Positions 24,706 to 37,178 are shown, counted from the stretch's first letter. The stretch: DNA of 64,000 bases from Mixia osmundae IAM 14324 (GCF_000708205.1 NW_014575549.1:1-64000); one strand, 5' to 3'. The notes: generated from the sequence alone by a model not told the origin. Numbers and translations: made by a program.

Positions 24706-24903
24706 GTCTGACCTCCGACGCCGTGCATTCCTCGGCGCGTCTCTCAACTGCAAGCGTGCCCATCAGCCTCACAGCCCGCTGCGCTGCTCTCGCGCGGCGC
24801 AGATCAGCTTTCAAAGACACGCCTGGACAGCAAGACGCTCTCTTCACTGCCAACCTGGCCCTCAGGAGCTCAGGAGAAACGTGTTTCATCGTGACACCGC
24901 GCG

Positions 24904-27900
24904 ATGCCGTCTCCACGTCCTCCGAAAGCTGTGCAGTCGCCCTTGCGCAGTGCGGGCGCAGAGGCTTACCATCGACTGCCAACGCCTCAGAGCTCAGAAG
25001 CGATATCGCCCGGCTCGCACACGAGCGATCGAGACAACACGAGAGACCCGTTCGAGTCTCGCTACGCACCCCAAGGCGACCTCTCAACGGCAGCACTCGA
25101 GCTCGGTCCCGTTGCTTTTCCGGAAAACCTTCATACCTCGCTCACTTCGTTGGGTTCCAGCGAGACGCTCGTCCAGTCCCAGAGCGGCGGCTCGATCGGT
25201 GCAATGCTTCACGACATCGAGCACGATCACACTCACCGCCGTTTGGTCGATCACCGCGACGATGACGAAGAGGACAGCCTCGCACAACTGCCTGCAGCTT
25301 TGAGGGCTCATCAAGACGAGGACGAGGATGAAGAGTCCCAGTACCTGACCCAGTCCAGCTTCCCGCCCGGTCAGGGCTACTCCCACATGCGTCATGGCTC
25401 GGACTCTCCCTCTTCATCTTTCGATCAGCTGGCCTACCCGCCCAAGACAACAGAGCGCTACGCTGGCGTATCGCTCAAGGACGAACCACTGTCGGCTCTC
25501 GGTGCCTCGGCATCCAACGACGCGTTCAGACTGTCGCTCCTCAGCCTACCTCCCGGTGCAGGCCCGACAAAGCAGCAGATTCTCGAACAACGCGAATGGC
25601 AGAAGCGTGCAGGCGCCCCCAAGCGCGGCCTCACTCGTCGTCTCAAGCTCGTAGGCGGAAACTTCATTGCAGACTATGAAGTTCCGCGGGCTGTTCTCAA
25701 TGCCGTCGAAAGCCAATATCTCGATGGTCAGTCGTCTCGAGACGTCCTGCCAGCTTGCATACTAACACGCGGGACGAGGCAGGCTCGCGCAAGAATGAGT
25801 TCAGCCACATGCGCTACACAGCTGCGACATGCGATCCTGATGACTTTACGCCTCAGGTGCGCGCGATTTGCGCTTGAAGGCTGCATCATTGATCATTTCG
25901 CAGAATGGTTGGACGCTGCGTGCGCGGGAAGCCGGCAGAGATACTGAGCTCCTTGTATGTCTGTCTCTGCCCTTTCCTGACTGGCTGACGTAAGCGCAGA
26001 TTGCCATCACTTCGTACAATGAGGACCGCGCACTGCTCTCGCGGACCCTTCACGGTGTCATGCTCAATGTTCGCGACATCGTGCGCTCAAACGCTCGGTT
26101 CTGGCGTCGGACTGCAGAGGAAGGTCGTCCTGGCTGGCAGCGCATCGTCATCTGCCTCATTTTTGACGGTCTTGATCCTGCCGATAAAGGCGCTCTCGAC
26201 ATTCTCCAGACGATTGGCGCTTTCCAAGATAACATCATGAAGAAGGACATCGATGGAAAAGAGACTGTCGCTCACATCTTTGAGTACACCACTCAGCTTT
26301 CGGTCTGTTCGACTGCCAGTGGTAAATTCAGTCTCGTCACCCCTGCTCAGAATACAGAGGGTCAAGGATCAGAGGCCAATTTGGTCCCTGCTCAGATGAT
26401 CGTCTGCATCAAACAGAAGAACGCAAAGAAGATCAATTCGCATCGCTGGCTCTTTAATGGTTTCGGGCGCCAACTTGCGCCCGAGGTTTGCATCCTCATC
26501 GATGCTGGCACAAAGCCTGGCACAAAATCGCTCTACTACCTCTGGGAGGCTTTCTACAACGATCGTCATCTAGGCGGCGCTTGCGGGTCAGTTCCTTCGC
26601 TCTCGTGACGGGTCATTGCTAAAGTACGGCGTGTCATAGCGAAATCCATGCGATGCTTCAAGGCGGCAAGAAGCTCATCAATCCTCTCGTGGCTGCTCAG
26701 AATCTCGAGTACAAGATGTCCAACATCCTCGACAAGCCCCTCGAGTCGTCATTCGGCTATGTGTCTGTCTTGCCAGGCGCCTTCTCTGCTTACCGCTATT
26801 GCGCTCTGCAAGGCCGTCCACTCGAGCAATACTTCCACGGCGATCATTCGCTGGCCGACCGGCTTGGCAAGAAAGGTCTACACGGCATGGGTATCTTCAA
26901 GAAAAACATGTTCTTGGCAGAGGATCGCATTCTGTGTTTCGAGCTGGTGGCGAAAGCAGGCGCGAGTTGGAAGCTTAAGTATGTCAAGCCGTCGAAAGGC
27001 GAGACGGATGTGCCCGAATCTGCAGCCGAGCTTATCAGCCAACGTCGTCGCTGGCTGAACGGCTCCTTTGCTGCTTCCATCTACGCCATGGTGCACTTTT
27101 TCAGACTTTACCAAGTAGGCCAGGACTTGGAGACATAGTGAAGAAGTGCTGAGGATGTCTTGCAGACTCGGCACAATCCGCTCCGTATGCTCTTCTTCCA
27201 CATTCAGGCGCTTTTCAACATTTTCTCGACCATCTTTTCCTTCTTTGCACTCGCCAACATGTGGCTCACTTTCTCGCTCATCATTCAGCTTTTGCCGGCT
27301 TTAGATGCTCAGCATCCGGTCTACCTGCAAGTCCTCGCTTTCTGTGAGTCTACGAGAGCTCATGCGATGCGTCACTTGCAGCTTCGGCACGCGAGGAATC
27401 ACGCTCTGGGTCAACGAAGCCTGTCTCTGGATCTGGGCCGGCACACTTGCGCTATCGTTTATCATCGCGCTCGGCAATCGACCAAAGGGCGAGGCGGGTA
27501 CTTATGTGCTCATGTTCTGGATCTTTGCGCTTCTGGGGTACTACCTGCTCGTCTGCGCCGTCTGGCTCACGATCAAAGCTTTCACTGTCAGCTATGCTAG
27601 CTTTTGGAAACTTTGCCAAGTCTCACGTGCTCGCAGGGCATTCAATGGAATGGTGCGAGTACGATCGGGGAGAAGGTTGGCGAGCTGCTCACTGGCAGCA
27701 ATAACGTCCTCGTGGCCGCGCTCGTGTCGACTTACGGCGTCTATCTCTTCTCGTCACTTCTCTACGGCGATCCCTGGCATATGCTTCACAGCTTTCCTCA
27801 GTATCTCGCCCTTGCGCCCAGTTTCGTCAACATTCTCAACGTTTATGCATTCTGCAACTTGCACGATGTGTCATGGGGTACGAAGGGCTCCGATAAGGCA

Positions 27901-28473
27901 GACGCCCTACCTTCGGTATCGTCAAAGAAGGAGAAAGGGAGCGATGGCGTGGTCGAAGATATTCAGAAGCTGCCTGAAGATATTGAACTCGCCTTCAAGG
28001 AGACTGTCTCTCGTACTCGTCAGTCTGCTACGCAATCCTGTGTGCCTCATGTGCTGATCTAGTATCGCAGTGGCGCCCTATAAGCCTGTCGAAGAGCCCA
28101 AGGGACTCAGCATTGACGATTCCAACCGCACTTTCCGTACTCGTTTCGTCAGCGTCTGGCTGCTCGCTAATGGCGGTCTCGTCTTTGCTGTGATGTGCGT
28201 ACACGTCTGCTGAAGGGCGCAGATCACTGACTACAGGCTACGAACAGGAATGTCGCGGGCGTCGATACGCACACGATTGACTCGCAAAAGAATATGCACT
28301 CGCGGCAGGGATTCTACTTCAACATCATTCTATGGGCGACATTCGGCTTTGCGTTCATCAAGTTCATGGGTTGCCTAGCGTACTTTCTAAGTCACAAGTT
28401 CGTCTCGTACACGTTCGCTCAACAGATGCTGATAACCTTTTTCAGCTTGGGCAAGTGCTGCCGACGCAATTAA
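24904..28473 (+). CDS. Chitin synthase, division 1 (class I-III)
   Basis: Membrane glycosyltransferase (GT2) that makes chitin from UDP-GlcNAc. Start at MPSPRPPKA. About eight short introns are needed to join the conserved blocks; the product is about 900 residues. In order: a disordered Ser/Asp-rich N-terminus of 260 residues; [25 protein letters not shown]; the cytosolic catalytic domain with [27 protein letters not shown] (catalytic Asp) and QRRRWLNGS; then six or seven membrane spans; and a C-terminus ending LGKCCRRN. The N-terminus has no myosin-like or cytochrome-b5 domain, which excludes classes IV-VII. The exact class was not resolved. The border at about 27350 is uncertain. Confidence 0.95.
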
Positions 28474-28537
28474 CCGCCCAAAGCAAATCTGCGAATGTAT
28501 GTAATGAAATGACATGCATTGAATCCACAGAGTACCG

Positions 28538-29290
28538 CTATGAGGAAGTAGTGACTGGCACAAGATCACCAATCTCACTGACACTGGTGCTTGTCGCTGT
28601 GGGTGTGGCGGTCGCGGCAGAAGTGGCGGTTGCGGTCGTGCTCGTAACGCTCGCAGAGGTCTGCAGATTCGCTACTATCGATTGGATAGTGTCACTTTGC
28701 GAGGTCGCGCCTTCTTGTTGAGCGAGCGCAGACTCTTCCTGGGACAGGCTCGAGCCTGTACCGACGAGGGAGGAGACGCCATTGCCGAGCGAGGTGGCGA
28801 GTAGCCCGGAAGTGCTGTTGCTCGCTGCAGGGTTCGAGATGATTTGCAGGATGTTGTTGTTGGCGTCCATTGTGACGAGAACGGGTGTCAGGCCAGCAGA
28901 GGCCAGCGAGGAAGCAGGCGTCAGCGAGAGGACATTGCCACTTGCGTCAGTCTGAATGAGATCGCCTGCCGAATCGAGCGTCTGGGTTGTTCCGGTTGTA
29001 GAGCCAGATTGCGCTTGCACTGCATTACCTTGCGAATCGACAAGGACGACGTTCTGCTTGAGATTCTGACCAGACAGGAGCGAGTTAGTGCCGGATAGAC
29101 CATCCACTCCGCTGTCGCTTGTGAGTGCATTGGGCAGTGCCTGCAGCTGGCCGTTGCTTGCATTGATGACGACGGTTGAGCCACCGGTGAAGGCGCGCCT
29201 GTGATGCCGTCTAGATCGATGAGTGTGTGGATGAGCAGCAATTGTCGCGACTGCCATTGAGACTAGGAGAATCGAGCTGAGCTTGAACAT
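28538..29290 (-). CDS. Small secreted Ser/Thr-rich protein
   Basis: Intronless, 250 residues. MFKLSSILLVSMAVATIAA is a clear signal peptide; the mature part starts with a His/Arg-rich stretch (HPHTHRSRRHHRR) that looks like a processing region. The remainder is rich in Ser, Thr, Asn, Gly and Val, with imperfect repeats of the VVINASNGQLQ, VLVDSQGNAVQ and VTMDANNNILQ kind. It has no cysteines, and the last 40 residues are a Ser/Thr/Ala stretch. Probably a cell-wall or secreted protein; no family recognised. It has no clear C-terminal hydrophobic GPI signal. Confidence 0.75.
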   Translation of the reverse strand: MFKLSSILLVSMAVATIAAHPHTHRSRRHHRRAFTGGSTVVINASNGQLQALPNALTSDSGVDGLSGTNSLLSGQNLKQNVVLVDSQGNAVQAQSGSTTGTTQTLDSAGDLIQTDASGNVLSLTPASSLASAGLTPVLVTMDANNNILQIISNPAASNSTSGLLATSLGNGVSSLVGTGSSLSQEESALAQQEGATSQSDTIQSIVANLQTSASVTSTTATATSAATATPTATSTSVSEIGDLVPVTTSS

Positions 29291-29627
29291 GACCTGCTCT
29301 GGCGCTTCAGACACGTTGTCAAGTCAGCAACGAGGTACGTACGGACGAGATGACCTAGAGAAGAGTATCGAGGCAGGCCAGCTGCAAGCTATCGAAGCTT
29401 TTAAGGGCAAGAAGAGGGATGAGGGTACTCGACGAACGTCCGACGACTATATGAGTTTCCGAGAGCGTTGTCATGCTGTGAGTGTGCTTGCAGATGGTGA
29501 ATCGAGATGGGGCATCGTCTCTGGCGCAGGCCGTGCGGCTTACGGCGGTCTGTGTGCCGACTGCGAGATCTCGAGAGAGCCAACGCGTCAGCTCGCCGCC
29601 AAGCACGTCGACGGTATCGGTCGAGCT
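29291..29627. promoter_or_regulatory. Divergent promoter region
   Basis: 337 bases between the start codons of the secreted protein (minus) and the CUE protein (plus). An open frame continues upstream of the CUE start, but the sequence does not resemble the family, so I take it as the shared promoter and 5' leader. Confidence 0.45.
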
Positions 29628-30656
29628 ATGGCCGACGAAGACGCAGCAAAGCTCGCAGAGCCCACGCACATAGCTGATGTCGATGATGTAGCAGCTCCAT
29701 TTGCGCCAGAACCAGCGAGGACGTCGCCTACGACGCCCAGCGTATCGATTCTTGCGGCAAGCCCGACTAGCAGTGTAGCAGCGCCTCCTGCAGCTACAGC
29801 AGCCCCGACAACCGCCGTCGAGGCCCACGAAGTGGTCCCACTACCCACGCAAGACTCAAAGGAGCTGAAGGAACTCGCAGAAGTGTTTCCAGACTTGGAC
29901 AAGGATTTGTTGAGAGACCTGCTCGTCATGCACGGCAACGATGTCAACGCTGCTGTCCTCGCGCTCTCAGACTCGACAGATGCTTCACATCCTGCCGCAG
30001 AGTCAGACGAGGCATATGCACGGCGGCTGCAGGACGAGGAGCATGGGCGTCACGCGGCCCAAGCAAGGCAGCAGCAGTCACAAGGGCCAGCGTACACTCA
30101 TCTTGCTTATCAGCCAAGACAGTCACGATCACGTAACACGACAGCCCAATCCGCCGCCTCGAGTGAGCCTGGCCAGGAGCAACCTGCGCAGATCGGCGAG
30201 GGCAAGGACGAGCTCGAGCAGGTCATGGCAAAGCTATCGACTGCAGCTGAGTCTGGCAAGCGCATTGCCGGTACTTGGTTCAGCAAGATCAAAACACGCG
30301 TCGAGACAGGCTTAGAGGAGCTCGAAGCCAAGAGAGCTGCGTCCGCGCAGACACAGGCCCAGACTCAGACGCAAGCGCGGCCCAGTCCAGCTGCAGCGCG
30401 ACCAGACAGCGCGAAGCCGAAGCCAGTAGCCACGAACAGCGCGATTGGGACCGGTGCCACATCAAGCTCCGCACCAACCCCAACGTTGACGCAGCCTGGG
30501 AGCGAGCCTACTGGCAGCAAGACAGACTACGGAAGGCTCGGACTGGTTCCGCAGCAGCGAATCAGCTTGGTTGACGACAACAGAAAGGTCAAGACTCGAG
30601 ATGACGACGAAGAGTCACTCGAATATACCAAATCACCTTTTGACGACGACGATTGA
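29628..30656 (+). CDS. CUE5: CUE domain protein, Cue5-like
   Basis: Cue5 links ubiquitinated proteins to Atg8 for selective autophagy. From ATG 29628 the frame is intronless, 342 residues. The CUE domain lies near residues 80-125: ELAEVFPDLDKDLLRDLLV, then NAAVLAL, followed by AYARRLQDEEH, a pattern common to fungal Cue5 homologues. The remainder is disordered, with Gln/Ala/Thr-rich stretches. The C-terminus SLEYTKSPFDDDD is acidic; the preceding YGRLGLV could be an Atg8-type motif, but that is speculative. The frame is open for 115 codons upstream of the chosen ATG. Confidence 0.8.
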   Translation: MADEDAAKLAEPTHIADVDDVAAPFAPEPARTSPTTPSVSILAASPTSSVAAPPAATAAPTTAVEAHEVVPLPTQDSKELKELAEVFPDLDKDLLRDLLVMHGNDVNAAVLALSDSTDASHPAAESDEAYARRLQDEEHGRHAAQARQQQSQGPAYTHLAYQPRQSRSRNTTAQSAASSEPGQEQPAQIGEGKDELEQVMAKLSTAAESGKRIAGTWFSKIKTRVETGLEELEAKRAASAQTQAQTQTQARPSPAAARPDSAKPKPVATNSAIGTGATSSSAPTPTLTQPGSEPTGSKTDYGRLGLVPQQRISLVDDNRKVKTRDDDEESLEYTKSPFDDDD

Positions 30657-30823
30657 TGATACATACAGCCACTCATTGGGAGCAGGTAGCATAATGAAAT
30701 CCGAAGCTTCTGTTGTTTCGATACAAAATGTACACTAAGCTTAGACAGTCTCGAGTCTAGCTGGGATATCTAAAAGTCGTCTCGTGCAAGGTGTCGAGAA
30801 CGTACTATATGCGAAAGATGATG

Positions 30824-33800
30824 CTATTGCAGCTGCGAGGTTGCAGGCGCTGCATTTGGCTCCTGCTGCATGTCGGGAGGCAGATCGAATTGCGAGGCCA
30901 TCAAGGTCGCAAACTGGTCGCCGGGCGTGTTACCAGCGAAAAGCTGACTGCTGAGCGTGTCGAGCGCGGTCATTGTGCTCGGCTCGCTAGCGAGGTATAA
31001 AGGACCGCCGTCTTCATACAGCGCAAGTGAAGCAGCTTGCGCGTTCATCTGCGCCTGCATGCTCTCTTCGATCATCTGGTCTCGAACGGCTGCCATGTCC
31101 ATAGAAAGGAGATCCGGCGCGGGCGCAAACGTGGGCAAGGTGGGGTCTGGCAGCGAGACCGATGTTGGCAAAGGTGTCTTCTCGCCCAGATCCATGGCCA
31201 GCGAGGGCGCACGAGAGAGCCTTCCGACGCCGTTCTCGAACGGCATCGAAGGATCGTACTTGCTGTCCGGCGTGTCGGATGCAGAGTTTGAGCCAGACTT
31301 GGATGTATCTTCTTCTACAGCCACGTCGAGGGCGAAAGCACGCTCAAACGAATACGTTTGTCCGGCTTCTTCGAATGAGGCACGAAGTAGGAACTCTTGC
31401 CTGCCCGATTCGGATGGCACAACGCCTTTGAAGTCGACCACTGCCGAGCTGTCTTCGCGAGCTACGATGCGTACCCAGCTGGGTAATATGCTTGCCGACC
31501 AGTCTGCCCCGAGCGGTGCATTCTGTTGATCCCAGATGCGGGGCTGTCGAACGAATCAGCAGTCGCTTACTGTGACAAGAACCTGCGCACCTCCCACGAC
31601 CATTCGTCGCCACTTCGCAAAGTCTTCTGGCTCGGTATTACGATATGTCGCTCGTGTGCACGGAATTGCCATCCACCTTGGGGCATCTTCTTCGCATCGA
31701 CTGTCCAGATGTGATTGCCTCTTGACTTGCACTTCTTGCCTTCCTCGTTGAAGCGTGCGATGAATGGCTGCGCCCACAAATAGACTTTGATCGTCTTCAT
31801 CGGGCAGTCTGCCTCCGATAAGCCAGCGTCATACACGGCTCGCGAAAATGACGAGGTGAAAGCCTGAATGCGGAACTTGAAAGGGCGATAGTCACCAGAT
31901 TCGTCGATCTTTTGAAGCTTCTTCAGCATCAGCGGCTGATGAATATTGTCGCCCTTCTCGTCCTTCGCGTCCACTGTGGTTCGTGTAAGTAAGGTCAGCT
32001 AGATATGCGTGCGTCACGTACAATCATCACAAATGCCCTGCAACCAGTGCTCAAAAATTGCGTCCAACTTGCGCTTCAGCTCGTCGCTTATCGGATTCGG
32101 GTGCTCCTTTGCAAGTGCGGTCGACAGGTCCCATTCGATGGTTTCTCCACGCTCTCTTTCGACGCGCACGCTTTCCATTCGAACGACAGCCGGCGGAGGG
32201 GTTTGACGAGCTGTACTGGCACTGCTTGGCCGTCTAGAATTGCCGGCGGTGAGCGTGCCAGGCGGTAAGAGGTGCTCAGAATCGTGATCGCTCGGATCTT
32301 GAGATAGCCCGCGTCCGTCTCGAGAGATCGGCACCTGCATAGACTCTGGGGTCGTGTTGATGCGCGGTAACCCCGTGCGAAGCGCACGGTGTTGGACGGC
32401 CAGCACCTGGTTCGAAAGCTGATGTTCGGCCTGTAGCTGAGCCATAGTTGGTCCGTTGCTTGCTTGTTGACTTTCACTCCGAGCGCGAGCGACATCTTCC
32501 GAAATCGCCGGGCTCGTAGTCACGGACTGAACTGCTTGAGCACTAGCCATTGCCAAAGCGCGCTGCTCCAGTGGCAATAGAGGCGCATGAGCGTAAAGCT
32601 GGGGGTTGATGGCCAGCGTGTGCGATTCGTCTGGTCTTGAACCGATCTGCAGGAGCATTTGCGCTTGGGCGTGGTCTATTGCTTGCTGCGTGACTATCAA
32701 ATCCGCTGCAATCGGTGATCGCTGCGCCTGCGCATTCATCCCGTCCGGACTTGCTCGAGCCGTTTCATCTATACGGGACAAAGTGCTCTCCGTTCGAGCT
32801 GGCACAGGTCGTGCCTCTGATGCCGCCTCTGAGACTGCCAGCTGCAGGCTACGAGATGCAGCCGGTGCTACTACCGGCGAGACAGGAGCATGATTCGCCG
32901 CGGCAAGCGGCGAGGTGGACGGAATTGGGAGCATAGACTGTACTCGCCGAAGATTGCGCATTGGACCACCGGGCACGTCCTGCTAACTCGCATGAGCATT
33001 CAAACCCAGCAATAAGAGGGTCTTGACGTACTTTGAGCGGTCTGCTAAGATCGACGCGTTGTTCGCTAGAGACTATAGTCTGCTCAAGTCGATCTCGCAG
33101 TAGGTTGGCGGTCGAGTGGAAGACCGACCAAGTATCGTCGAAATCTGATGGATCCATCTTGCCTCGATAACGAATGACATCGGAGAAGCGCGAGAGCTGT
33201 TGATGCAGATGCTCGACGGCCGATTCCAGATCGCGCATGAGCTGAATGGCAGGATCGCCGTCATCCGCACTGCCGGCGTCACCGTGGCCAATTCGATTGG
33301 AGCGTGACCTATCCGAGCCGGACGAAAGCTGCGTTGTGATAGCTGGCGATTGGAGAGCTGAATAACGTGCGAGGTGCCGAAGCAACTGAGGCGACGAGCG
33401 CGCGCTTGCAAATTCTCTATCAGAATGCGCGGCATCGAAGTAGCTCGAGGTATCGAGGTGATCAGAGTCATCTTGAGACTGATGCATCCCGTTTGTGCGG
33501 CTTCCTTGAGCATGGTAGAAGTTATTATAGGCACGCGAGGGCGGGGTGACCGGCCGGCTGCCAGGACGGCTGGCATGGCCGGCTTGAGGGAGCGATGTCG
33601 CATCGGGCGGCCTCTTTTGACTCGATCGCGAATAGCTTCTGGTGCGACCTTGTATACCGCTTGACAAGTGTGCAGACTGCGAGCTGTGTGCTCGCTCATG
33701 GTTTTGCTGGCCTGGTGTGCCATTGGTCAATGCGCCTGATACGAGCGATACGAGTTGCTCCTGCTCCTGTTGACTGGGGAGCGAGGGATGACTAGCTGAT

Positions 33801-34777
33801 CGCTCATGATCTAATTTCTCTGTGCTCTTCGCGCTCTCGTGCAAATACGTCACAGGTGACGCGGAAACGGTGGGAATGCTGACCGGCGCACTCGCAATGC
33901 GACCGTGATCAGTCAGACTAGGTCGTCTGACAGGCAGGTCTTCTAGAGGGGTGAATATGTTGCCGTGGCGGCTTGCTTCATCGAAGAAGGGTTGACAGGT
34001 CGTCGTGGTCGTCGTGGCATTCATCCGATCAGTGAGACCCGAGTGCGCAATGAGCGTACCGTGCAGGTCGAGATTGGGGTCATGGGGTGGCCACACCATG
34101 CGCCTGCGCGGAGCGGAAGAGCCATTGCTCATGCTGGCGTTGCCATAGCTCGTCGCGACAGTCGAAGATACGCTCGATGCCTCACTTCCCGGCGTGGAAG
34201 CAGCAGGACTCGTCTGTGCTGACCACGAAGCGAAGGAGAAGCCAGAGCCGTTGATATGAGGGCCAAACTTTGTGGTATGATGCGTTGTTTGTGGTGATGC
34301 ATTGGACGGCGCGGGCGAGTGAGTGGGCGCAAGCGCGGTCAGCGAATAGTTCTGAGGATTCGACCTCTCCCAAGCTCTTGGACCGGGGCTGTCGGCAGGG
34401 GCATAGGCCAGAGTCGAGGGTTGCCCGAAGAAGCTGCCAAAAGTGGGTTTATTAAATGAGCTGCCAAAGGTGAAAGTATGGCCATAAGTACGAGAGCTAG
34501 GCCTGGAACTGTTGGCCGTGCCGCTGGTAGTACTGGCATGTGCTGTCTCTGAGGAAGAGGAACTAGCAGACAGGTCTGCATATGCTGTCTGCAGGGTTGG
34601 CGGTAGCAGATTGGTTGGACAGTCAAGCTCGATATCTGAGTGCTTCAGGATCTGATCCAAGTGAGCTGCGGCAGATGTCGATCCTGTAGATTGTGGCTGC
34701 GCCAGTCCTGTGAGGAGTCCATTGGCGGCTTGCTCGAGAGTGACCGGCGGCGTGGCGGGCGGCTGAGCAGTAGACAT
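30824..34777 (-). CDS. MedA/Acr1-like developmental regulator
   Basis: Very large: 1269 residues after three introns (49, 48 and 47 nt). The N-terminal 900 residues are disordered (Ser, Ala, Gln, Pro). A conserved globular region starts near IFEHWLQGICDD and includes PFKFRIQAFTSSF, then KVYLWAQPFIARFNEEGKK, GNHIWTVDAKK, GGWQFR, WSWE and PRIWDQQ. I recall this block from fungal Medusa (MedA, Acr1, Ren1) proteins that control conidiation and adhesion; the match is from memory. The WSWE-PRIWDQ joint is restored only by the third intron. A 1.2 kb upstream gap fits a regulated gene. Confidence 0.65.
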
Positions 34778-35981
34778 ATCGGGTCGCGCTTCAGCATGGA
34801 TCCATCAACGTTCGTCTTGCCAGCCCGTCTTTGCCTCGCTATGCAAGTCGTCTATTCCCTCGCTATGCAGGTCGAAAGGCCCGAACGTGCTATCCTGATT
34901 GCTTTGGCTTTAGCTCAGCTGGGTGCAGGCGCACTGACAGTGGCTGACCGATACAAAGGGCCTGCGCTTTCGTGTGGCGTGACGCAGACTGGCACGAGCT
35001 CGATGATAGGTGATGCACAAGACGTTGGCCGTATGCAGAGCCGAGTTCAGAGTCTTATCGAGAATGGACAGAGCTCAGCGTTGGCTCTGATCGTTAAGCT
35101 GGTAGGCACAGCTATAGCGCTAAGATACTCCTGTTCCTTGATGGCTGAGGATGCTACAGACAAAGGCTGACTTATGTGCCCAGCAATGTGTAGGAGATTG
35201 CCTGTATAGGGCGACACTGGTCAGATTGACTCTCGGCTAAGTCAAAAGACGCCAGCGTCGACAGCAAGCATCCTTCCGGGTCGTATAGGCGAGATGCAGA
35301 GACCGCAAGAGCACACGGTACCACTCGAGAATTAGCAGCCGAGCGATCGAAGACGAAGCAAGAAGCAGCTGCCAGCCAGGCAAGGGATCTCCAATCTTTT
35401 AGAACTCGCTCCTGCTGCCCGAGACAGACGCTCGGCGAAATTTAGAGCGCTGCTAGCCGCAGCCCAAGAGCGATCGAGACAGCCACGCGTGGGGATCATT
35501 TGTACTCTGCAATTCAAAACATTCTGCAGCCGCCCTGCCACACTTCAGTGACCTTCAGCTCTGCCCCAGGTGCTCGATGGCCGAGATGCATGTGAGTCGA
35601 TCTAGTCCGCAAAGCTATCATACGCTACTGCCATGCAACTGGGCACCGTCTACCTGTCCAGACCGTTCATGAAAAAAAAATTCGTAACCGAGGTTCAGCA
35701 CACTCTATCACGACTTATCGACTGAGGTCGCACCTTATATAGACAGTACCTCGCAAGAGCATCTTTACTCTCGACGAGGTGATTCAAGGTCAGCGAAGAT
35801 GGAAGAGATTCAGTTAGAACTCTGCTGCCTCTCCTTTCCCAAGGCATGCCGAGCGTCAGAAGCTATCTCACATTAGTCTCCGTGCATAGAGATGTAATGC
35901 ATTTCGTGCGACGTCTTCATATCGTTTGCGTGTGCGTTTGCGTCATGTGATGGTCGATTGATATGTGGCGAGAGCGGGAGC
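34778..35981. promoter_or_regulatory. Long upstream region of the MedA-like gene
   Basis: 1204 bases, the second longest gap in the window, between the MedA-like start and the SDR stop, both on minus. I see a direct repeat of ctcgctatgca (near 34834-34870), an A9 tract near 35672 and a TATATA near 35738. A 124-codon plus-strand frame (34796-35170) has no recognisable features and poor start context. Most likely promoter and long 5' leader. Confidence 0.45.
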
Positions 35982-37178
35982 TCAAGCGAAATATTGTCCA
36001 CCGTTGACGTGAATGGCTTGACCGGTCATGAAGCTGCCCTGTTTTCCCGTGCACCAGATGTATGCTGCGCCAAGTTCTGCCGGCTGAGCGACTCTTCCGC
36101 GCACGCCGATGGCCCCGTCACCTATGCCCCAGCCTTTCATTTGGTCTGCTTCGCGACTCGCGGGTTGCAATGCTACAGATTCGAGCGTCAGCGCTGCGCA
36201 GACAGCTCCGAGGAACTTACGAGTGAGTACTGGGCCGGGTGCGACTGCATTGACGGTGATGCCTTGGGGCAAGAGCTGCAATGCCAGGGACTTTGTGAAA
36301 GAGATGATGGCTCCCTTTGTGGAAGCATAGTCGAGCATGCCTCCGCTGCCCTTGTAGGCTGTGACGGACGACGAGTTGACTATACTGGCACCGCGCTTCA
36401 TGTGCTTGAGGGCAAACTTGGTGAGAACGATCATGGACCAGACATTTGTCTTGAGCGTCGACTCGACATTCGCGGGATCAATGTCCTTGATATCCTTGCA
36501 CTGTATCTGTTGTGATGCGTTGTTGACTAGCACGTCCAAGGCTCCGTACTCTTTCATGTGCTTCTCGATCACAGACTCTACAAAGTCGAGCTGGGTCAAG
36601 TCGCCGGGCAAACGCAGGCACTTTTGACCGGCGGCCTTGATCAGCTCCTCCGTTGTGACGGCATCCTTTTCTTCTTCCGGCAAGTAGACTATCGTCACGT
36701 CTGCGCCTTCACGCGCCATAAAGATCTGCTCTCGGATTCAGTATAAGGCGGGCCTCTATGATCGCAACATACGGCGACTGATCGTCCGATCTGCACTTCT
36801 GATCAGCTCGGATGGTTTCGAAATACTCGCAAGGAACACATACGCCGCTATCACCACCGGTGACGATGACCTTCTTGTTCTTCAGTTGCTCCGAGCCTTT
36901 ATATTCCTCCAGACTTGGTTTGCCATCGTGCCATACTTCCTGCATCGCACATGAGCTCATGATCTAATACCACCCGAATCGCGCACTATCTTAGTATGTT
37001 CTGCTTGCGTGGGCATGTCGGCGTCGAGTCCGGCTCCTGATTGCTTGAATGCCTGGATGAAGGCATGTGGATCGTACGCCGTGATGGGCTCGTCGGACGA
37101 TTCCATCTCCTTTCGTGGGTCCGAGCCGCTGTCGTGGTCGAGCGTCTTGATATCTCCACGCATCGCTGAGCCTGCCAT
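35982..37178 (-). CDS. NAD(P)-dependent SDR, YghA/GS39 type
   Basis: Classical short-chain dehydrogenase of the stress-linked subgroup with an N-terminal extension (bacterial YghA, GS39). Introns of 47, 53, 47 and 48 nt give 333 residues. The Rossmann loop TGGDSG-IGRSVA-IFMAREGA is assembled from three exons, the middle one only 18 nt. Other motifs: NNASQQ, SSSVTAYKGSG, the catalytic YASTKGA (Tyr-x3-Lys), APGPVLTPLQPASR and the C-terminal GQAIHVNGGQYF. Substrate unknown. Its start codon overlaps a plus-strand ATG upstream of transketolase. Confidence 0.9.
36773..36790 (-). other. 18-nt microexon of the SDR gene
   Basis: Reads ATCGGACGATCAGTCGCC and codes Ile-Gly-Arg-Ser-Val-Ala. It is bordered by an AG acceptor and a gtatgt donor, in phase 0 on both sides. 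It supplies the last glycine of the GxxxGxG cofactor loop. Confidence 0.88.

Noticed and set aside
29289-29627. N-terminal extension of the CUE protein
   Set aside because: The frame is open but the translated sequence is unlike the family and overlaps the divergent promoter.
34796-35170. 124-codon plus-strand frame in the MedA-like upstream gap
   Set aside because: No motif, no signal, internal direct repeat and no splice partners; treated as part of the leader region.
35000-35900. tRNA or 5S gene in the large gap
   Set aside because: No B-box-like GGTTCGAAT sequence and no cloverleaf pairing found by eye.
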